Shown: piece after piece, positions 58,176-64,000 of the stretch
Numbering within the stretch: position 1 is the stretch's first letter
Layout of the letters: each line of letters opens with the position of its first letter
DNA from: Cyathus striatus
Taxonomy: Eukaryota > Basidiomycota > Agaricomycetes > Agaricales > Nidulariaceae
Direction: 5' to 3'
Assembly (NCBI GenBank): GCA_025738555.1
Contig: JAOVFP010000022.1
Coordinates: 124,001-188,000 of the forward strand
DNA: 64,000 bases
Position numbers and translations under genes: made by a program
The notes under the pieces: model-generated
What the model saw: the letters and a program-made list of their open reading frames with translations, nothing else
Databases searched by the model: none
Told to the model about the DNA's origin: nothing

Positions 58176-58616
58176 ACCATTACTATAAAATTACATAAAT
58201 ATTTGGGCAGCTCTTACCTGAGAATATTGAGGCATGTAGCAGCATATGTGTGGTTCCAGGATGGTACATAGATTGAGCCAAATGAGAGGTACATGGGTAT
58301 GTACCTGTACTCATCATAACTTAGTAATTAGTCAGTGCAATGTTTAATAGTAAAATCCATCTAGTGATATAAGACTACATCTGTATTAGGAAAGTGGTCA
58401 TACTATGCCACATTGTCAAAATTATGAATATGTGGTTCAGTTAGACTACAATTTTAACATGCATAAACCACATCCTGTGCTCACCTTGACTCTCAAAATT
58501 TGAATGTCAAGCTACTATGAATGCTAGAATATTATTTTACAGTATACTTAGTTGACAATGTGTCTGTAGAATGTATAAATTATAATGTGAAATGTAGTCT
58601 ATAAGAACTGGACTGG

Positions 58617-58985
58617 AATAATTGATGGGATGATCCATATACAGACAGATGTGATGAGTGTGGGATATGTGTTTTCCATGTTCTGAAAATGACAGATGAG
58701 TCAGCACATGAATGCAGTGCAACAAGACTAGGTTCCTGTCATCTGGAGAATGTGGCAGAAGGAAGCAAAATCTTCATTACTAATTTGTCACATTTATTAG
58801 AGCATTATGGGGATCTATTATATGGAATAGGTAGGGATATCTGCTTTGTGCATTCTGAAAATGACACATGAGTCAGCATATGAATGCAGTGCAATAAAAC
58901 TAAATTCCTGTCATCTGGCAAGATCTTCATTTTTAATCTTTCACATTTATTAGTACATTATGGGGATCTATCATATGGAATAGTT
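58617..58985 (+). repeat. Tandem pair of about 173 bp, third copy at 62690-62835
   Basis: CTGAAAATGACAGATGAGTC with AGCACATGAATGCAGTGCAA recurs at 58682 and 58855, followed in both by TTCCTGTCATCTGG, ATCTTCATT, TCACATTTATTAG and ATTATGGGGATCTAT. The block ATAATTGATGGGATG..GTGGGATAT at 58617 recurs at 62690 beyond the foldback element. Confidence 0.65.
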
Positions 58986-59435
58986 ATATTGTAAAATATC
59001 TACATCTATCTGAATGGATTGTGCATTTCCTACATTTCTAATAGTGAAGTAGACAATCTAAATTAATGAGGTAGAAGTGGTGCATGTAGACTGGATATCC
59101 TATAATTGGAGTCATGGCTATCATCATGATTGATCACTGTCAGTAAGCTGTGGGGGTGCACTATGTTTCACCACCAGGAGCTTGATTGATTGCAATTTGA
59201 GTCAGTGCAATCAATAAATCACCATGAAATCAATTAGAAGTATGTAGTTAGAAATCATTGAATATATAGTTGGGATCTATATACAAAGTGTGAAATCATT
59301 CAATAAATGGAATCAATAGTGTGTCCAAATTGAAATCAATACTGTATCTGAATCAATAAAAATCAAATCAATAGAAAATGTAATGTAATCCTTTCAAATA
59401 AATGGTCCCCAATTACAATATCCACATGGAAGTAG

Positions 59436-59817
59436 GGTTTTTAACAATATGTGCTTAACTGGTAGGCTATTCAGTCTTGTATAGGTGATGTGCTTCACTG
59501 TATTTAACATCTAATTTACTACTACTACTATGGACTTTGTGAAACAAAGACTTTCATGTTCCCTCCCCTTCATCCACATGTTTACTGCTAGATAATTTAT
59601 AAAATTATTGTATTTAAACACTAAATAATGTTAGATTTGTATTTAGCTTAATAATGCACTGAAATACCATGGCAATGTGTACATGAAGACATAAAGGAAC
59701 GTGCTTCATTTCACAAAATCTGTAGTAATAGTAGTGAAATAGAAGTTAAATACTGTGAAGCACATCACCTATACAAGACTGAATAGCCTACCAGTTAAGC
59801 ACATATGGTTAAAAACC
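59436..59817. mobile_element. MITE inside the left arm of the foldback element
   Basis: About 110-bp arms: ATATGTGCTTAACTGGTAGG, CTATTCAGTCTTGTATAGGT and GATGTGCTTCAC read inverted at 59740-59806. The matching position in the right arm (about 60862) is uninterrupted, which proves this is an insertion. Target duplication not resolved because the site itself (GGTTTTTAAC) is inverted on both sides. Confidence 0.7.
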
Positions 59818-60985
59818 AGTCTCCTTCCCAGATGTTATTGGAGGTCTCTCTACTAGAGTGGTACACAATTTTATTCTGAGTTAAAGGGGAATAGATAAAG
59901 TCTCATGATATATGTCCCATATTCTGTTTTAGGGTTGAACTTAATTCTGAGAGACTTCCCATAATGTCTGGCACAAAACATTTATAAATACAAGGGTCAG
60001 CTTGACTGCCACAAAGCTGCCAACTTCTGAGCTCAAAATTTGTGTTCCAAACAGAGGAGGGTGATTCAAGAGCTTTTGTTTCAATAACATGATGTTATTC
60101 ATCTTGACTTATCTACTTCACTGACAACCATGAATGAAAACTTTTACACAGAAATACATCACATTTTCTCTTGCTATAGTCCTTTATCTTATTTTTGATT
60201 TCCAATGCTCAGCTTGAAAGGAGCAGAGGAAATCAGATCGAAAATATGATAAAAAAGCTTGCAATTCAAGTTTCAAAGTGACTTTACTGGATTATCTTCT
60301 CTGTGCATGCACTCAAGGGGTACAGTAATCCCATTACAATAGAGGATAACAATGGAACATGCAATGTCAATTTCTTGCCTATTCTTGTTCCAGCAATTGA
60401 AATGACATCCCTATCCAATATCGTGTTTGAAGTTGAGAATTGCTTGCACCACCTTCACTTGCCACAGACATGTGCATACACCAAACACAAGGGTAGTTTA
60501 AGTACAAATGTCATCCTCAGAAGGGACAGTAGGCATGTATGAAGCAGTAAAGAATTTGTTGAGCTTCCTGAGACACAATGTGTCAACTCTGTGCCCATCA
60601 GTGACCACAGAAATTTGTCAGATTATAGATGCTGTATTTCAATTTCAGAATGAAAATCAGAGTGACAGCCATCATGTGGCTATGTTATTTACAAATTTTT
60701 TGTGCCAGATGTTATGAGAGGTCTCACAGAATTAAGTTCAACCCTAAAACAGAATGTAGGACATATATCACAGGACTTTATCTATTCCCCTTTAACTTGA
60801 AATAAGAATTGTGTACTGCTCTAGTAGAGAGACCTCCCATAACATCTGGGAAGGAGACTAGTTAAAAACCCTACTTGCATGTGGATATCATTGTTGGGGA
60901 CCATTTATTTGAAGGGATTACATTACATTTTCTATTGATTTGATTTTTATTGATTCAGATACAGTATTGAGATCAATTCAGACAC

Positions 60986-61772
60986 TGTAGAGCAGGCATT
61001 CTGCCTGCATGGTGGAATCAATATATTGACAAGTTCTGTAGATGTGTTATAGTCACATGACTAACTACATAATTGAACCTCAAATGCATGCATGTCATCA
61101 GCTCCTCTTCACCTTTGTCTACACAATAACCCCTGATGCTCTCAAAATCAGACCAAACTCTCCCCAATGCCTGATGACATATCACATAACAACATATCCA
61201 AGCACTCAGATATGGACATGTGAAGCAAGAGATCTTGACATCAGCAAAGCAACATCTCACCTGCATCTATTGAACATCACTACATTTCTTTCTCTCTATC
61301 CCCATCACCCTCATCTCTCTTCACATTTCCCATACAGAACCCTCCTATTAGCTCTCCTTGAAACACTCATTTATTCCTTTATCACACTCTTGACCTCACA
61401 AATTTTTATTCACTCCTTTAGGTATAACTCTCTATCTTTTTCTTATATAAACCATGTATCTAGGTCTCTAGAAATCTAGTGAACTTCACCCCACTGTCAG
61501 AGCTCATTCTCAGTCCCTCTTTTCATGTTTCATCAACATCTCTATTGTTCTTTATCATCCTCTTCTGCTCTAGGCTCTCTCTGCAAGTTTCACTTACCCC
61601 AAACACACCCCAGAACTTCATCTTGAAGTTCTGATCTTTATTGTGTTGTCATTCTTCTTGTTTACATTGCTAACACTCTCCTTCTCAACCTTAGGACCTT
61701 AATGCTGGATGGACATGCCAGTGGCTTGCATTCCTTTGATTAGGATCCTTCAACCCACCATTTCCCTCTTCA
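60986..61772. mobile_element. Probable solo LTR inside the right arm
   Basis: The segment starts TGTAGAGCAGG and ends CTCTTCA, and contains TATATAAACC at about 61444. ACAC flanks both sides (60982-60985 and 61773-61776). The left arm reads through this position without it, so it is an insertion. TG..CA ends, size and a TATA box fit an LTR. The open frame at 61042-61479 is unrelated to known proteins. Confidence 0.55.
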
Positions 61773-61832
61773 ACACACTATTGATTCCATTTATTGAATG
61801 ATTTCACACTTTGTATAATAGATCTCAACTAT

Positions 61833-62530
61833 TGTTATGTACTGTTCCACTCGAAGGGATGATAGGGGAGGCGCTGGGTTTAGCGTGGAGAGAGCTATGG
61901 TAGTATTACATAAGCTCAAGGTTGGAAGCAGAGAACTCAGAAAGTGCAGAGGTGAACCTTGGCTTCAGCTTGTATGCTGTGCCCCTTGTGATTCTTGGTG
62001 GTTCATATTTCAAGTCAAGGTAGGAACAAGCTCAAGGTAGGAGCAAGGTCAAGTGCAAAATGCAGAAAGGTTGGAACAGAGGAAGGCTGGAATAGAGACC
62101 CAGAACTAAGGATGAAACCTTAGAGACAAGAAGACGGAGTATAGTGGTATATTCATAATCATAGTTGATACGAAAACTAAAGTTACTGTACAAAAACTAG
62201 ATCTTAAATACTAAGTAAAGTATGGAGTAGTTTACTTTGAGCGAAGTATAAGGGTATAACTAGGGATAGGTAAACATGGAGTCAGCCACCATAGAGGAGT
62301 AGTGGCTGAAGAATGGAAGTAATGGCTGTATGCAATATAGTGAAATGGATAGGAGTAGTAATAGAGGAGTAATATGAAATAGTGACATAGTGGATGAGCA
62401 TGAGTAAGTAAATGATAAATCATGACGATGCACCCAACGATTGGTCAGAAATGCGGCCAATGCGGAAGTGTGGGAAGTGTGGGAACATCAGGATAGTGCG
62501 GAATAGCGGATTCCGGACACGGATGTAACA
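61833..62530. mobile_element. Solo LTR with 5-bp target duplication ACTAT
   Basis: Begins TGTTATGTACTG and ends CACGGATGTAACA. ACTAT at 61828-61832 and 62531-62535. Shares its ends and the block GTGAAC..TGGCTTCAGC..GCTGTGCC with the solo LTR at 27195-27960, so both belong to one family. It interrupts the right arm of the foldback element. Confidence 0.85.
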
Positions 62531-62839
62531 ACTATATATCCAATGATTTCTAACTACATACTTCTAATTGATTTCATGGTGATTTATTGATTGTGCTGAC
62601 TCAAATTACAATCAATCAAGTTCCCAGTGGTGAAACATAGCACACACCTGCAGCTTACTGACAGTGATCAATCACAAAGACAGCCACTGGTAATAATTGA
62701 TGGGATGTGCCATATGTGGACAGAAGTGATACATGTGGGATATTTATTTTGCACATTCTGAAAATGACAGATGCATCAGAAATTTAAACCAGCATGACTA
62801 GAATAGATTCCTGTCATCTGGTGAATGTGGCAGAAGTAG

Positions 62840-64000
62840 TGTTGCCACCACTTTGCTCAAAAGTTGCTGAGCCAGTGAACTGAGCCAAAATTAAGCTGAG
62901 TGAAGTGAGTGCCTGTGAAAGCTGGCTCTGACAGGTGCAGCTCAGCTAAGAAGTGCTCCCAGGCACTCCCAAGCAGCTATGAGTCCACTTAGCTGCAGCT
63001 TAAGTGACATTATAATATCCAGTATTTCCTCACTGTGTATTGTGCTCATATAAATCTTATTCACATCTATGGATATTTTAATGAATACTGTAAGTGTTAG
63101 AAGGTATTATATGAAGAAACTAAAGGTTTCTTTGCCTTTCTTTTTTAAGTTTTCACTATTAATGTACTTAGTGCATGAGTTTAGAACACTTTAATTATAC
63201 TTAGAATAGTTTTTACTTATTCCAATAATTTATATTCTAAGTTTCCCATGCATGAAGATTTTATAAGTTTGAGGGCACATGAATTTCAATTCTTTCAAAG
63301 TAAAACTAAATTTAGAATATGATTGGTCTATTTTTAAGACACAATGAGACTTCAATGATTTTAATTATAGCAGGCAGGCTTTAATTCAGTACATGAAAAC
63401 TATATACTATTTCTGGTACTTCTGTCTGATACACTGCCATGTCTGTGGGGGGGAAGAATGCCCATGCAGTTTCTCCCATTTATTCCCCCCCTCACTCATC
63501 TATATACATTTACTCATGTGCTTATTTACAGTTTTCTATCTACTGTGCTTTCCTACTCATACAGTAGCTCTGGTCTAGACTAAATACATGTCAACATGTT
63601 CAATAAACAAGTTATAAGTAGTCAATGTCTAAAAACTTAATACTTATTACAGAAGCATCACAGCAGAAGAAAACATATCTTACAGCATGAGTGAATGGGG
63701 CGATGTGATATATATAAAACCAGACTGTACTTACATTGCAGGTTGATTGACTACTGGTGAGTTGTACAAGTTTGAACAAAGTTATTTTATTTGCAGGAAG
63801 GCAGATGTTCAAACCTATGTGGTTGTAAAGTTTTAGCTTAGCTACATTTTAGTTGCTGCGTGTTCTGCTACATCAGTTTTTAACATGTAACTCTAGCTTA
63901 TCATTCTTTCTTGGTAATTGTAAATATTCTGTAACTATTTCACATGAATTTTTGGTAGCTACAAATACAATATTTAACCTGTAATGTACTACTGCAGCAG
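62840..64000. other. AT-rich, CpG-poor, no gene seen
   Basis: Contains a block rich in GAGCCA/GCAGCT words at 62860-63005 and otherwise only short frames. The window ends without a recognisable feature. Confidence 0.4.

Larger units (their letters stand above)
59108..62689. mobile_element. Foldback element with about 500-bp arms, interrupted by three insertions
   Basis: The left arm (59108-59435 plus 59818-59975) is the inverted copy of the right arm (60702-60985, 61773-61832, 62536-62689). Shared arm words include GATTGATCACTGTCAG, AAGTATGTAGTTAGAAATCA, AATCAATAGTGTG, AAATAAATGGTCCCCAA, TCTCTACTAGAG and AAAGGGGAATAGATAAAG. Removing the three insertions leaves about 1.7 kb with a loop of about 0.7 kb (59976-60701) that has no recognised gene. 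ATAATTG at both outer edges (about 59101-59107 and 62690-62696) is a possible 7-bp duplication. CG is very scarce. Confidence 0.65.

Noticed and set aside
61042..61479. 145-codon ORF
   Set aside because: Lies inside a probable solo LTR in a CpG-free, stop-poor stretch; no family resemblance.
1..64000. CRISPR arrays, operons, bacterial ribosome sites, rRNA
   Set aside because: The sequence is eukaryotic with spliceosomal introns; no regularly spaced direct repeats or rRNA-like segments were seen.

Overview
The window looks like a transposon-rich segment of an Agaricomycete (mushroom-forming basidiomycete) genome. The evidence is eukaryotic genes broken by many introns of about 42-63 nt with GT..AG ends and CTAAC/CTAAT-like branch sites, TATA boxes upstream of starts, and gene families typical of these fungi: a NACHT 'NWD'-type relic, an NB-ARC/TPR NLR-like gene, a seven-helix membrane protein, and chromodomain Gypsy elements. 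Most single-exon ORFs over 60 codons are not genes. The real genes had to be assembled from exons by eye.

Layout. 1-6.2 kb holds two non-autonomous DNA elements (1292-3894, enclosing a C-rich degenerate minisatellite, and 4636-5748) and no gene. 6.4-10.3 kb is a small gene island: a predicted secreted 203-aa protein and a 12-exon TAP-like alpha/beta hydrolase whose nucleophile region is frameshifted by one missing base. 10.9-31 kb is repeat-dominated: a NACHT relic, a decayed 7-TM-like relic, a CACCTCAGAC-type MITE family, pogo/mariner-like MITEs, a decayed glycoprotein-like membrane gene, and a solo LTR with a perfect 5-bp duplication. 31.5-38.4 kb is one nearly pristine Gypsy chromovirus (two 375-bp LTRs with one difference, 5-bp target duplication AGCTG) sitting inside the reading frame of an older leucine-rich-repeat-like gene. 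39.2-42.5 kb is an NB-ARC plus 14-repeat TPR gene. 43.6-44.6 kb is a decayed zinc-binding dehydrogenase. 47-52.7 kb is a cluster of three adjacent DNA elements, including an unclassified autonomous transposon with a decayed two-exon gene. 53.5-57 kb has an intact-looking 10-exon 7-TM gene and a decayed ketol-acid reductoisomerase copy. 57.2-58.2 kb is a decayed MFS transporter. 58.6-62.8 kb is a nest of elements: a long-arm foldback element interrupted by a MITE and two solo LTRs.

The unifying signal is loss of CpG. Large blocks (about 11.5-14.9, 31.0-31.5 plus 38.4-42.26, and 58.3-62.7 kb) contain almost no CG, while the young Gypsy insert and the gene island keep theirs. The three clearest point changes in the young Gypsy element (two gag stops and the only LTR difference) are all C-to-T at CpG. 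This fits long-term cytosine methylation and deamination of repeats, and gives a relative clock for the insertions.

The most unusual items are: a primer site in the Gypsy element complementary to the predicted 5' end of its own transcript (Tf1/sushi-style self-priming), with a 50-aa single-helix membrane ORF between pol and the polypurine tract; an NLR-like gene whose body is essentially free of CpG while its promoter and first exon are not; and an unclassified DNA transposon family.
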